64,000 nucleotides of DNA from Nodosilinea sp. FACHB-141 (GCF_014696135.1 NZ_JACJPP010000011.1:372001-436000), one strand, 5' to 3'; counted from the stretch's first letter, positions 9,911 through 18,662 are shown. Numbers and translations are program-made. Notes: a model not told the origin generated them from the sequence alone.

Positions 9911-11869
9911 CTAGGGTCGCTGGATAGTGGCTTCATGCACTCGTTTTTTCACCTTCGGATCGATGCCCACCAGGCGTACGTATTGGCCAGAGTGGTTGCG
10001 CAATTGCGACTCTAGGGCGTTGAGTACATCCGAGGCCCGACTTCCCTCTAGAATGCCGGCGTTTTGCCAAGCACCGCTGCGGTAGCGGCGCACATCAGCA
10101 TGCTCAACGCTGAGGCGATAGCCCTGGTTGAAGAGCCGCTGCACCTGCTGCACAACCTCCTGGGGAAGACCGCCCATGGGAGCTGCTCCATTGCTGGTCG
10201 GAGCACTGGAACTTGAGTAGGAGGGCGATGGGGCCGATGGGGCCGACTTCGAGCCCGGACGCTGCACAGTAACCGCGGCCACCCGCCGCTTGGCTCTGGG
10301 GTCAATGCCAAATACCCGCACGTACTCGTTGGGGTGCTCAGCTACACAGGCATTGATAGCGCCCAGGACTTCTCCCTCGCGGTTGCTAGTAATGGTCTTG
10401 CAGGAATGCCAAACATTGCTGTTGTAGTGGCGCGCATCTGCATGCTCCGCCCCCACGTGGTAGCCCTGGCTGAGCCACTGGCGCACCTGCTGAGCGACAT
10501 CACCGCCAACTTGAGAACCGCCGCTGGGGCTAGGGGCCGAGGCATAGGAGCTGCTGGAAGAACCACCCGATCGCGAACTAGCCGCCGCGGATTTGCCGTC
10601 GGGGCGCTGGATGGTGATGGGGGCAACGCGGCTCTTCGCCTTGGGGTCAATGCCAAACAGGCGCACATATTCGCCCGAATGCTCAGCCAAACAGCGCTCG
10701 AGGGCACCAAAAACCTCACCCTCGCGGGATGACTGAATGGGAGAGCAGGTCTGCCACACGTTGCTGCTGTAGCGGCGAGAGTCGGCATGCTCGGTGCCAA
10801 TCCGGTAGCCCTGACTGAGGTACTGACGCACCTGCTGCACCACCTCAGGCGACAGGGGGCCGCTGGCCGCGGCTGGGGCCGGACGATGGCCACCGTTGTT
10901 GGAAGGGCTGGAATAACTCGAATGAGAAGGCGCTGAGCCGCTGTTGGCGACAGATTTGCCATCGGCTCGCTGAATGGTGATGGGGGCGACCCGCTGCTTT
11001 GCCCTCGGATCGATCCCGAACATGCGCACGTACTCGCCTGGGTGCTGGGACAGACAGTTTTCGATCGCAGCCAGTACCTCAGACTCTCGCTGGGACTGAA
11101 CTGGGCTGCAGGTCTGCCAAACGCCACTGCGATAGCGGCGAGAGTCGGCGTGCTCGGTACCAATGGTGAAGCCCTGGGCCAGGTACTGACGAACCTGCTG
11201 GACAACGTCGGGGGGTAGCAGTTGAGAATTCATAGTGCCTAATCCATCGCGTTCGTTTGAGTGTGCTGTGGTATGTAGAGACGCTGTGCTAGCTGACCCA
11301 CCCAGGGGGGGCGCATGGCCGGGCGTTCCTGCAAGTTCCCTAATTAGGGCAATATCAATGGGGCCAACGTCGCGGAGGGCATCGGCCTGCTGCTGCTGGG
11401 TAATTACTGACCCCGAAGGAATCAGCTTGCCGGGCGGCACGTCCACGTCCTGCACCAGGGCGTGCATCATAACGACGCACCCGGCTCCCAATCGAGCATT
11501 GAAAAGAGTTGAGCGAAAGCCAATAAAGCAGTCGGCACCAATGTAGACCGGACTCTGCACCAGCACTTTGTGGGTGAGGATAGCGCGATCGCCTACCCAG
11601 ACCGCCCAGGGGCTGCGATCGTCCCCCAGCACCTGTCCCTGGGCACGACCATATACTGTGGCTCCCTCCTGCAGGGTGCTAGCGGCACCGAGCCGCACGG
11701 CGGCACCAGGGTCGGCCCGAACTACCGAGCCAGCAGCCAAAACTGCTCCAGGCTCGACAAGAACCTGGCCCTGCACCTGGGCTAACCCATGCACCCGAGC
11801 CGACGACCCAGATGACTGCTGCGAACCCCATGCCTGAGTCGGAGATGCCGCTGGTGTGCGGATCGCCAT
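9911..11869 (-). CDS. ccmM: Carboxysome scaffold protein CcmM, long form, four RbcS-like domains
   Basis: CcmM aggregates Rubisco inside beta-carboxysomes. The 652-residue long form has a gamma-carbonic-anhydrase-like beta-helix (~residues 20-175), then four small-subunit-like (SSUL) modules at ~221-301, 342-421, 457-536 and 570-650, joined by Ser/Pro-rich linkers. SSUL1-3 carry a Cys pair (254/272, 375/393, 490/508); SSUL4 has none. At the metal site, the positions aligned with the three zinc His of the active Thermosynechococcus protein are Tyr73, His100 and Gln105, so this domain is probably not an active anhydrase. The ATG at 11869 (MAIRTPAASP) is preferred over an upstream in-frame start at 11917 that adds 16 unlike residues. 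It lies 128 bp after ccmL. Confidence 0.95.
   Translation of the reverse strand: MAIRTPAASPTQAWGSQQSSGSSARVHGLAQVQGQVLVEPGAVLAAGSVVRADPGAAVRLGAASTLQEGATVYGRAQGQVLGDDRSPWAVWVGDRAILTHKVLVQSPVYIGADCFIGFRSTLFNARLGAGCVVMMHALVQDVDVPPGKLIPSGSVITQQQQADALRDVGPIDIALIRELAGTPGHAPPLGGSASTASLHTTAHSNERDGLGTMNSQLLPPDVVQQVRQYLAQGFTIGTEHADSRRYRSGVWQTCSPVQSQRESEVLAAIENCLSQHPGEYVRMFGIDPRAKQRVAPITIQRADGKSVANSGSAPSHSSYSSPSNNGGHRPAPAAASGPLSPEVVQQVRQYLSQGYRIGTEHADSRRYSSNVWQTCSPIQSSREGEVFGALERCLAEHSGEYVRLFGIDPKAKSRVAPITIQRPDGKSAAASSRSGGSSSSSYASAPSPSGGSQVGGDVAQQVRQWLSQGYHVGAEHADARHYNSNVWHSCKTITSNREGEVLGAINACVAEHPNEYVRVFGIDPRAKRRVAAVTVQRPGSKSAPSAPSPSYSSSSAPTSNGAAPMGGLPQEVVQQVQRLFNQGYRLSVEHADVRRYRSGAWQNAGILEGSRASDVLNALESQLRNHSGQYVRLVGIDPKVKKRVHEATIQRP
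11231..11250 (-). promoter_or_regulatory. Candidate internal translation start for short CcmM
   Basis: An in-frame ATG at 11233 (residue 213 of CcmM, MNSQLLPPDVVQQ) lies just before SSUL1, preceded by GGATTAGGCACT as a weak ribosome site. In beta-cyanobacteria a shorter CcmM (M35-type) made from an internal start contains only SSUL modules. Starting here gives a 440-residue protein with all four. The role is inferred from position and known biology of the family. Confidence 0.6.
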
Positions 11870-11997
11870 TGCCGTACGTCCTCCCAAAAAACCCCAACTA
11901 ACTAGCTGCTCAACCACAGAAATGAGCTAGTTGTAGGGAGAGTGTAGTCTTTGCCCGCGCTAGCTGAACTGGATCGCCCAGTGTGGAAGAAACCTAG

Positions 11998-12300
11998 CTA
12001 GCTAAAATCATCTCGCTTGTTGTAGAGATTGCCGCTGTCGAGACTTACAGTATCAACAATGGCAACCACCGCCGCATCCACAGGACGATTTTCGTAGCCG
12101 CGCTGCTGGCGGGCCCCGCTGCCCTGGGTAATCAACACCCATTCGCCGGGGCCAGCCCCTACCACATCGGCGGCCACTGTATAGTCAGGCAGTAAGTCGC
12201 CGGTTTCGCTAATGAGTTGCACTAGTAAAAACTTTGTGCCACTCAAGCTAGGCTCCTTGCAGGTGCTAACTACCGTGCCACGAACCTTAGCCAAGAGCAT
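11998..12300 (-). CDS. ccmL: Carboxysome vertex protein CcmL
   Basis: CcmL (EutN/CcmL family, BMC-P) forms pentamers that cap the twelve vertices of the carboxysome shell. The 100-residue product starts MLLAKVRGTVVSTCKEPSLS and has FLLVQLISETG, AADVVGAGPGEWVLITQGSG and RPVDAAVVAIVDTVSL, all typical of the family. The length is normal. Its start lies 6 bp after the ccmK1 stop, so the two genes are probably translationally coupled. It sits between the shell hexamer genes and ccmM. Confidence 0.95.
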   Translation of the reverse strand: MLLAKVRGTVVSTCKEPSLSGTKFLLVQLISETGDLLPDYTVAADVVGAGPGEWVLITQGSGARQQRGYENRPVDAAVVAIVDTVSLDSGNLYNKRDDFS

Positions 12301-12306
12301 AGTGAC

Positions 12307-12645
12307 TTATCTGCCGTAGGGGCGAATGCCGCTGACGCTCTCTCTAAACTGCTCTACCGCTTCGGTGTAGCGAATGGGCAGAACGAATTCCAGGTTTTCG
12401 TGGGGACGAGCGATGATGTGAGTAGACAGCACCTGGCCGCCATTGACCCGCTTCACGTTCTCAATACCAGCGGCGACCGAGGCCTGTACCTCAGACACGT
12501 CGCCGCGAATGATCACGGTAACGCGGCCGCTGCCAATTTTCTCATAGCCCACTAGGGTAACCCGGGCCGCCTTTACCATCGCGTCGGCAGCTTCCACCAC
12601 AGCGGGGAAGCCCAACGTCTCGACCATACCAACTGCAATTGCCAT
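12307..12645 (-). CDS. ccmK1: Carboxysome shell hexamer protein CcmK (second copy, CcmK1-like)
   Basis: This is a single-domain BMC-H shell protein of 112 residues that forms the hexamers of the carboxysome facets. It starts [20 protein letters not shown] and has the pore-loop region [20 protein letters not shown] and the end [18 protein letters not shown]. It differs from the upstream copy (ccmK2) by few residues and by a 10-residue longer tail (after QFR), as CcmK1 does in other cyanobacteria. It lies 138 bp after ccmK2 and 6 bp before ccmL. K1/K2 naming rests on order and tail length. The 3' part is identical at DNA level to ccmK2. Confidence 0.95.
   Translation of the reverse strand: MAIAVGMVETLGFPAVVEAADAMVKAARVTLVGYEKIGSGRVTVIIRGDVSEVQASVAAGIENVKRVNGGQVLSTHIIARPHENLEFVLPIRYTEAVEQFRESVSGIRPYGR
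12346..12405. repeat. 60-bp block identical to 12793-12852 (3' end of ccmK1)
   Basis: The last 60 bp shared by the two ccmK genes are identical here and at 12793-12852, whereas the rest of the pair differs at many synonymous sites. This looks like a gene-conversion tract. Confidence 0.85.
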
Positions 12646-12783
12646 GCTTTTATACGCCTTTTTTCAGAGAATACAGGAGTTCAAACGAGTGCTGAATTAG
12701 CCTTACCCCAAGCCAGGCCCACCAGCCCAGCAGATCCTTAAACCTTAGAACGAATAGGTCTCAAAAAACCGTACGTCTAAGGC

Positions 12784-13092
12784 CTAGCTGCGAAACTGCT
12801 CTACCGCTTCGGTGTAGCGAATGGGCAGAACGAATTCCAGGTTTTCGTGGGGCCGAGCAATGATGTGAGTCGATAGAACTTCGCCGCCATTGACTCGCTT
12901 CACATTTTCAACACCAGCGGCTACCGAGGCCTGTACCTCAGACACGTCGCCCCGCACAATCACAGTGACACGGCCGCTACCAATTTTTTCGTAGCCCACC
13001 AGGGTAACCCGGGCCGCTTTTACCATTGCGTCAGCGGCTTCTACCACAGCCGGAAAACCCAGCGTCTCAATCATTCCCACAGCAATCGGCAT
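12784..13092 (-). CDS. ccmK2: Carboxysome shell hexamer protein CcmK (first copy, CcmK2-like)
   Basis: This BMC-H shell protein of 102 residues is the first gene of the ccm operon. It starts [20 protein letters not shown] and ends [13 protein letters not shown], the usual CcmK2 length. The segment [16 protein letters not shown] includes the KIGSGR pore motif. The ATG has a strong ribosome site (ATAAGGAGATTTCGACT). Its promoter should lie in the 836-bp region shared with ndhF. It is expected to be the most abundant shell protein. Confidence 0.95.
   Translation of the reverse strand: MPIAVGMIETLGFPAVVEAADAMVKAARVTLVGYEKIGSGRVTVIVRGDVSEVQASVAAGVENVKRVNGGEVLSTHIIARPHENLEFVLPIRYTEAVEQFRS
12793..12852. 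repeat. 60-bp block identical to 12346-12405 (3' end of ccmK2)
   Basis: This is the second copy of the 60-bp identical tract; it encodes the [18 protein letters not shown] region of CcmK2. Direct repeats 447 bp apart could recombine and fuse the two genes. Confidence 0.85.
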
Positions 13093-13928
13093 AGTCGAAA
13101 TCTCCTTATAAATTTAGACAACCCTGGGTTTACCTAACGCACTTTGCCTGCTGTTCAGGCGCAAAAAAGCGTCCCAAAAGATGACAAGCCGGGAATCACC
13201 GTTGGGGAAGCAAAAACTTCAGATTGCCCAAAAATTCTTGATGACAGATTAAGCATAGGTGTCCGTAGTCACTTTTGCAATATAAGCCCCAATGATTGTT
13301 GCTAATGTTGAATATTATTAAAGCTAATGAGGCAAAGGTTTTTTTCTCGTAATCAATCCATAGGTTAGCAGTAGTGCTTGCTCACTTACGGCTTGGTCTT
13401 GGGGCTCTACTAGATCGGTGGGTGGTAGAAAGTGTAGGTTGTTCTAGCGTGTGCCTAAGCTGGGTAGGCTGCCCAAATCTCTAAATTTATTGATCCTCAG
13501 TACGAATGCCCTAGATTGGGTTGTGATTTCTAATCGATCGCTTCAGAAGTCTTTATTAGGTTAGCCCCTCAAAATCATGGCTTTTGGGCCGACCCCCTCA
13601 GGGAATCAGGTAGAATAGCAAAACGCTTTGAATATAGAGGCAACGAGGCTTAGAGTTTTGCCCCGCCAGCTTTGGGTAGGGCCGTGCTCAACTTGGTGAT
13701 TTTCTAACCGGTTGGGGCTGATGGGTTGACCGTCGGCTTCAGGTCTGATGCCGCAGGCTGCGCTTTGATTTAGCTCAGCTGTCAGCAAGTTGCTGCGGCT
13801 ATAGGTAACTAGCTGTGACGGCACGAGGTGCGATCGCGCCGCCAATCTGTCGAGCCAGAACTGCTGAATTTAGGCCGCCGTGGCCTTATTATTTGCTGAA
13901 CCATCGCCGTTGGAGATAAGCATTTAAG
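13093..13928. promoter_or_regulatory. Long divergent intergenic region between ccmK2 and ndhF
   Basis: No convincing gene is seen in these 836 bp. An open frame at 13606-13845 on the minus strand has no recognisable domain and atypical composition. The AT-rich left half (13200-13350) is where the ccm promoter would be expected. The right end precedes the GTG start of ndhF. The two CO2-related operons leave this region in opposite directions, so it probably holds their CO2-responsive control sites, but no operator was firmly identified. Confidence 0.55.
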
Positions 13929-15785
13929 GTGTTGTCAGAGAACGTCGGGATAACCCAATTTTTTGTTGAGACCAGCTGGCTGCTGCCGATGTATGGCCTC
14001 ATTGGGGCGCTGCTATCGTTGCCCTGGTCCACGGGGTTGATTCGCCGCACCGGCCCTCGACCATCGGCCTATCTCAACATTGTGATGACTCTGGTGTCCT
14101 TTGTTCATGGGCTCATGGCCTTTCGCGGCATTTGGAATCAGGGACCTCAGGAACTGCTGTTTTCCTGGTTTGACTTTGCCGATCTACACCTCACTCTAGC
14201 CCTCGACATCTCGGTGCTCAACCTCGGTGCCCTAGAGCTGATTACAGGCCTCAGTCTGCTGGCCCAAGTCTTTGCTCTAGGCTATTTGGAAAAAGATTGG
14301 GCCCTAGCTCGCTTTTATTCCCTGATGGGAGTTTTTGAATCTGCCATGAGCGGGCTGGTGTTAAGCGGGTCGTTGTTTGTCTCCTATTCGCTGCTGGAGA
14401 TGCTGACGCTGTCGACCTACCTGCTGGTGGGTTTTTGGTATGCCCAGCCCCTGGTGGTAACCGCCGCCCGCGACGCTTTCTTAACTAAGCGTATTGGTGA
14501 CGTGCTGCTGCTGATGGGAGTAGTTTCCTTGGCTTGTCTGGCAGGCAGCCTCGACTTCAACGATTTGTACGAATGGGTCAAGATAGAGCATCTATCCCCT
14601 ACTATGGCCACTCTCCTGGGGTTGGCGCTGATCGCCGGGCCGATTGGTAAATGTGCGCAGTTCCCGCTCCACCTGTGGCTCGACGAAGCTATGGAAGGCC
14701 CAAACCCCGCCTCGATTTTGCGGAACTCGGTGGTGGTGACCTGCGGTGCCTACATATTGATTCGCTTGCAGCCGATTGTTGTGCTGTCACCGGTAGCCCT
14801 AGGTACGCTAGTGGTGATTGGCACAATAACGGCCCTGGGTGGATCTTTAGTTGCCTTAGCCCAAGTCGACCTAAAGCGTACGTTCTCTTACTCTACGAGT
14901 GCTTACCTGGGGCTGGTGTTTATTGCCGTCGGCACGACCTGGCCAGGGGTAGCGCTGCTGCTGCTGCTGACCCACGCCGTAGCCAAGGCGCTAATTTTTA
15001 TGGCGGTGGGGTCAGTGATTATGACCACCAACTGCCAAAATATCACCGAGCTGGGTGGTCTGGGAAGAAAAATGCCGGCGACTAGCCTGGCTTTTGTGAC
15101 CGGTGCTCTAGGGATGGTCGGTGTGGTGCCCCTAGGCTGTTTTTGGGGGTTGCGGATGGGAGCGGATTTTCTCAGCCGTGACTATCCGCTGCTGACGCTG
15201 GTGTTTCTGTTGGTCAACGGGCTCACCGCATTGAATCTGACGCGTGTCTTTCGTCAGGTATTCTTGGGGACACCTCAGCCCAAAACCCGTCGCGCTCCAG
15301 AGGTGCCGTGGCAGATGGCGGTACCGATGGTTACCTTGTCAATTATTACACTGCTACTGCCGCTGATCATGGGCAAGCTGCTGGTGCTGCCCCCTTGGCA
15401 ATACATCAACCTGCCGATCGCGGCGCTGACGCTGGCTTCGGGTTGGATAGGCGTCGCGGTGGGGGCGACGGTGCCCCTGTCAAAGTCGCTGGCGCGATCG
15501 CTCAACCGCCCCCTGCGCATTGCCCAAGATCTGCTGGCCTACGACTTCTACACCGAACGCCTCTACGACAAAACCGTAGTGGCGGCGGTGTCAACCCTGG
15601 CTCGGTTTAGCAGCTGGTTTGACCAATACGTGGTCGATGGCTTGGTAAACGGGGTGGGTTTGGCCTCGCTGTTTGGTGGTGAGGGGCTTAAATACAGCGC
15701 CTCAGGCCAGTCGCAGCTCTACCTATTGACCATCTTTGCCGGGGTGGGGCTGATCGGAATTTTCATGACCTGGACGCTTTGGTAA
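13929..15785 (+). CDS. ndhF: NDH-1 subunit NdhF, CO2-uptake type (NdhF3/F4)
   Basis: This is a proton-translocating subunit of an NDH-1 complex, 618 residues, in thylakoid or plasma membrane. It is very hydrophobic with about 15 spans and carries the NuoL/Mrp antiporter core (GPIGKCAQFPLHLWLDEAME, GPNPASILRNSVVV, THAVAKALIFMAVGSV). The N-terminus LSENVGITQFFVETSWLLPM and the internal RRTGPRPSAYLN are typical of the NdhF3/F4 branch found only with CO2 uptake complexes. It starts with GTG at 13929; TTG follows as the next codon. ndhD and a CupA/B gene follow directly, which confirms the CO2-uptake assignment. F4 is slightly favoured over F3 (see the cup gene). Confidence 0.9.
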   Translation: MLSENVGITQFFVETSWLLPMYGLIGALLSLPWSTGLIRRTGPRPSAYLNIVMTLVSFVHGLMAFRGIWNQGPQELLFSWFDFADLHLTLALDISVLNLGALELITGLSLLAQVFALGYLEKDWALARFYSLMGVFESAMSGLVLSGSLFVSYSLLEMLTLSTYLLVGFWYAQPLVVTAARDAFLTKRIGDVLLLMGVVSLACLAGSLDFNDLYEWVKIEHLSPTMATLLGLALIAGPIGKCAQFPLHLWLDEAMEGPNPASILRNSVVVTCGAYILIRLQPIVVLSPVALGTLVVIGTITALGGSLVALAQVDLKRTFSYSTSAYLGLVFIAVGTTWPGVALLLLLTHAVAKALIFMAVGSVIMTTNCQNITELGGLGRKMPATSLAFVTGALGMVGVVPLGCFWGLRMGADFLSRDYPLLTLVFLLVNGLTALNLTRVFRQVFLGTPQPKTRRAPEVPWQMAVPMVTLSIITLLLPLIMGKLLVLPPWQYINLPIAALTLASGWIGVAVGATVPLSKSLARSLNRPLRIAQDLLAYDFYTERLYDKTVVAAVSTLARFSSWFDQYVVDGLVNGVGLASLFGGEGLKYSASGQSQLYLLTIFAGVGLIGIFMTWTLW

Positions 15786-15793
15786 GGTTGGCG

Positions 15794-17419
15794 ATGCTGA
15801 GTGCACTGATTTTAATTCCGCTGGTGGCGGCCCTGGTGTTGATCCTATGGCCCGGCAAGCTAGAGGCGCAAACGGCTAAAGTCGTAAGCGGCATTGGGTT
15901 GGCCCTAACCCTGGTTTTGCTCGGCTTTTTGGCGACTCAATTTGAGCTGACAACTCCGGGATTTCAGTTTGAGGAACTGCTGCCCTGGGTTGAGCCCTTG
16001 GGGCTGAGCTATCGCCTTGGCCTCGACGGATTGTCGCTGCCGCTGCTGGTAGTGAATAGCCTGCTGGGCCTGGTGGCAATCTATATCAGCGAACCCACTC
16101 TGCACCGCACTCGGCTCTACTATGTGCTGCTGCTGGTAATTAACAGCGCCGTGGCTGGGGCGTTTTTGGCTGCTAACCTGCTGCTGTTTTTTATCTTTTA
16201 CGAGTTAGAACTAATTCCGCTGTACCTGCTGATTGCCATCTGGGGCGGATCGCGGCGGGGCTACGCCGCCACTAAGTTCTTGATCTACACCGCCTTGTCG
16301 GGGGTGCTGATCTTGGGAGCCTTTTTGGGCTTGGTATGGCTGTCGGGCAATACCAGTTTTGACTACGACAGCGGTCTGGCCGCGGCCCTGCCCCTGGCCC
16401 AACAAGTCTCCCTGCTGGTAGCGCTGCTGATCGGCTTTGGCATCAAGGTGCCGCTGTTTCCATTCCACACCTGGCTGCCCGATGCCCACGTGGAGGCGTC
16501 AACGCCGGTGTCGGTGCTGCTGGCTGGAGTGCTACTGAAGTTGGGCACCTACGGCGTGGTGCGCTTTGGCCTGGGCCTGCTGCCCGATGCTTGGATGGCT
16601 CTGGCGCCCTGGATGGCAACCTGGGCTGTGATCAGTGTGCTCTACGGGTCGCTGGCGGCGATCGCCCAGACGGACATGAAAAAAATGGTGGCCTATAGCT
16701 CCATTGGCCACATGGGCTACGTGCTGCTGGCGGCGGCAGCCTCCACCCCAGTGAGCATTGTGGCGACGGTATTTCAAATGATTAGCCACGGGCTGATTTC
16801 GGCGCTGCTGTTCTTGCTGGTGGGGGTGGTGTATAAGGCCACAGGCACCCGCGACATGACGGTGCTACGCGGTCTGCTCAACCCCGAGCGGGGTCTGCCC
16901 TTTGTGGGGTCGATGATGATCCTAGGGGTGATGGCCAGTGCCGGCATTCCCGGTATGGTGGGGTTTATTTCTGAATTTCTGGTGTTTCGCGGCAGCTTTC
17001 TAATCTTCCCGGTGCAGACGCTGCTTTGCATGGTGGGTTCAGGTCTGACGGCAGTGTACTTTTTGCTGCTGGTGAACCGGGTCTTTTTTGGCCGACTGGC
17101 GATCGCACCCCCTACCGTTGCACCTCAGCTCGATATTGATCTGCCCCCGGTAACTTGGCGCGATCGCGTCCCCGCTTTTGGTCTGGCCATGCTGATCATC
17201 GCTTTCGGGCTTCAGCCTAACTGGCTAGCCCGCTGGAGTGAGAATATTACCTTGGCACTGCACCAGCCCTACCAAGGCTTTGTGCAGGCTAGAACCCAAT
17301 TTGCCCCCACGGCCGTACCCGCCGTTGCCGATACCCTTTTCGTTGACCCGGCCCTAACTCTGCCAACTCCTGTTTCCCCTGTCTTTGCCGACCCCAGTGC
17401 TGAGATCTCCCTGCCATGA
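15794..17419 (+). CDS. ndhD: NDH-1 subunit NdhD, CO2-uptake type (NdhD3/D4)
   Basis: This is an antiporter-like membrane subunit (NuoM/NdhD family) of 541 residues. Family motifs include ELELIPLYLLIAIWGG with the conserved membrane Glu, FGIKVPLFPFHTWLPDAHVE, STPVSVLLAGVLLKLGTYG and MKKMVAYSSIGHMGYVLL. The ATG at 15794 (MLSALILIPLVAAL) is chosen; a TTG five codons earlier overlaps the ndhF stop. It starts 8 bp after ndhF and overlaps the next gene by 4 bp (ATGA), so the three are one operon. An extended C-terminal tail (~490-541), rich in Pro/Val/Asp, is hydrophilic and variable. Confidence 0.9.
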   Translation: MLSALILIPLVAALVLILWPGKLEAQTAKVVSGIGLALTLVLLGFLATQFELTTPGFQFEELLPWVEPLGLSYRLGLDGLSLPLLVVNSLLGLVAIYISEPTLHRTRLYYVLLLVINSAVAGAFLAANLLLFFIFYELELIPLYLLIAIWGGSRRGYAATKFLIYTALSGVLILGAFLGLVWLSGNTSFDYDSGLAAALPLAQQVSLLVALLIGFGIKVPLFPFHTWLPDAHVEASTPVSVLLAGVLLKLGTYGVVRFGLGLLPDAWMALAPWMATWAVISVLYGSLAAIAQTDMKKMVAYSSIGHMGYVLLAAAASTPVSIVATVFQMISHGLISALLFLLVGVVYKATGTRDMTVLRGLLNPERGLPFVGSMMILGVMASAGIPGMVGFISEFLVFRGSFLIFPVQTLLCMVGSGLTAVYFLLLVNRVFFGRLAIAPPTVAPQLDIDLPPVTWRDRVPAFGLAMLIIAFGLQPNWLARWSENITLALHQPYQGFVQARTQFAPTAVPAVADTLFVDPALTLPTPVSPVFADPSAEISLP

Positions 17420-18552
17420 CCAAAACCCTATCTCTGGCCAAATCCAACCTCCACCCCCTAGAGCCCTTTATTCAAAAGCTACTAGGAGCCGAGGCGTTGC
17501 TGCCCGACTCTGAGAGCAACGTGATTGAGGTGGTGGGTATTCTCAAGAGCTATGGGGTCGTGCTCGATGCTTATTCCAAAAATCTGATTTACATTGCCGA
17601 TCATCAGTTCTTGGTATTGTTTCCGTTTTTCAAGTATTTCAACGGCAAGGTAACTCTGCCTCAGCTACTGCGTCACTGGTGGCACGATCGCATCAACTTT
17701 GAGTACGCCGAATACTGCATGAAAACCATGCTCTGGCACGGCGGCGGCAAAATGGATGAATACCTCGACAGCGATGACTTTTTGCAGCACTGTCAGGCTG
17801 CCGTTGCTGCCAAGATCAAAACCAACCTACCGATTCGGGCGTTGAACGGTCTATTCCCCGATTTTCTGCCTGAGCAGGTGCGCCAGCTGGCCTACTACAG
17901 CGCCCTGGGGCAGTTTTGGCGGGTGATGAGCGATCTGTTTATTGACCTGTCCGACGCCTACGATGCGGGCAAGGTACAGACTATTCCCCAGGTGGTAGCC
18001 TTCATCAAGGCGGGATTGGTGGCGGCGGCAGCAATTCCTATTAGCTATGCAGTCGGGATCAATGGAACCAGCTACGAACTGCTGCCCAAATCTGCCGGAC
18101 TGACGTTTTTGATGGATGTGGCGGTTCCCTACGTGGAGGCAGTTTTCTTTCGCGGCACGCCATTTTTGGGCACAGTTTCCTACAATGCTCAAGCCGACCA
18201 AATTTCCGCCGACCAGGGTCGCTTTGAGTATGGTGCTCTCTATGCCGACCCCTTGCCCATTGGTGGAGCAGGCATTCCTCCCACGCTGCTAATGCAGGAT
18301 ATGCGTCACTATCTGCCCGACTATCTGACGGCGTTCTACCAATCCAACGGGCGCGGGCTTGACGATGTCCGGGTCAAGATTTGTCAGAGCTTCCAAAAGT
18401 CGATGTTTTGCGTCACCAGTGCCTCGCTGCAAGGGCTGCTGCCCCACCCTGCGGATACCCAAGATCCCCGTGAGCAAGCCACTAACCACGCATTCCTCGC
18501 TGGGTGGATGGATCGCTTGGCGACTTCTCGGCTGGATGTGGTGCAGCTTTGA
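17416..18552 (+). CDS. CO2 hydration protein CupA/CupB (ChpY/ChpX)
   Basis: This soluble NDH-1-bound protein couples electron flow to hydration of CO2 to bicarbonate. The 378-residue product contains LRHWWHDRINFEYAEYCMK, where His87 and Arg92 (H-x4-R) match the spacing of the zinc-binding His/Arg pair reported in CupA structures. Other conserved parts are DFLPEQVRQLAYYSALGQFW and YALYADPLPIGG-like sequence near residue 275. CupA is usually clearly longer (~430-450) and followed by cupS; this one is short and no cupS follows. I therefore lean to CupB, the constitutive form, but cannot prove it. A perfect hairpin lies ~80 bp after the stop. Confidence 0.85.
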   Translation: MTKTLSLAKSNLHPLEPFIQKLLGAEALLPDSESNVIEVVGILKSYGVVLDAYSKNLIYIADHQFLVLFPFFKYFNGKVTLPQLLRHWWHDRINFEYAEYCMKTMLWHGGGKMDEYLDSDDFLQHCQAAVAAKIKTNLPIRALNGLFPDFLPEQVRQLAYYSALGQFWRVMSDLFIDLSDAYDAGKVQTIPQVVAFIKAGLVAAAAIPISYAVGINGTSYELLPKSAGLTFLMDVAVPYVEAVFFRGTPFLGTVSYNAQADQISADQGRFEYGALYADPLPIGGAGIPPTLLMQDMRHYLPDYLTAFYQSNGRGLDDVRVKICQSFQKSMFCVTSASLQGLLPHPADTQDPREQATNHAFLAGWMDRLATSRLDVVQL

Positions 18553-18630
18553 CAAAGATTTTAAGCTAGCTTTTCATGAAGCTCATTTAGGTGATTTACG
18601 AGCTATACCACTCGGAGAGAGAGGCCTTTA

Positions 18631-18662
18631 AAGGGCACGAAGATCATCATCTTCGTGCCCTT
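18631..18662. terminator. Perfect 14-bp hairpin between the cup gene and the MFS gene
   Basis: AAGGGCACGAAGAT (18631-18644) pairs perfectly with ATCTTCGTGCCCTT (18649-18662) across a 4-base loop. It lies between two convergent genes and probably terminates both. The flanking T-run is weak, so Rho-independent action is likely but not certain. Confidence 0.7.

Noticed and set aside
10342-11205. 287-residue open frame in another frame of ccmM
   Set aside because: It arises from the repetitive SSUL sequence; no family resemblance.
13606-13845. 79-residue open frame between ccmK2 and ndhF, minus strand
   Set aside because: No domain, no ribosome site, composition unlike neighbouring genes, and it fills a probable promoter region.
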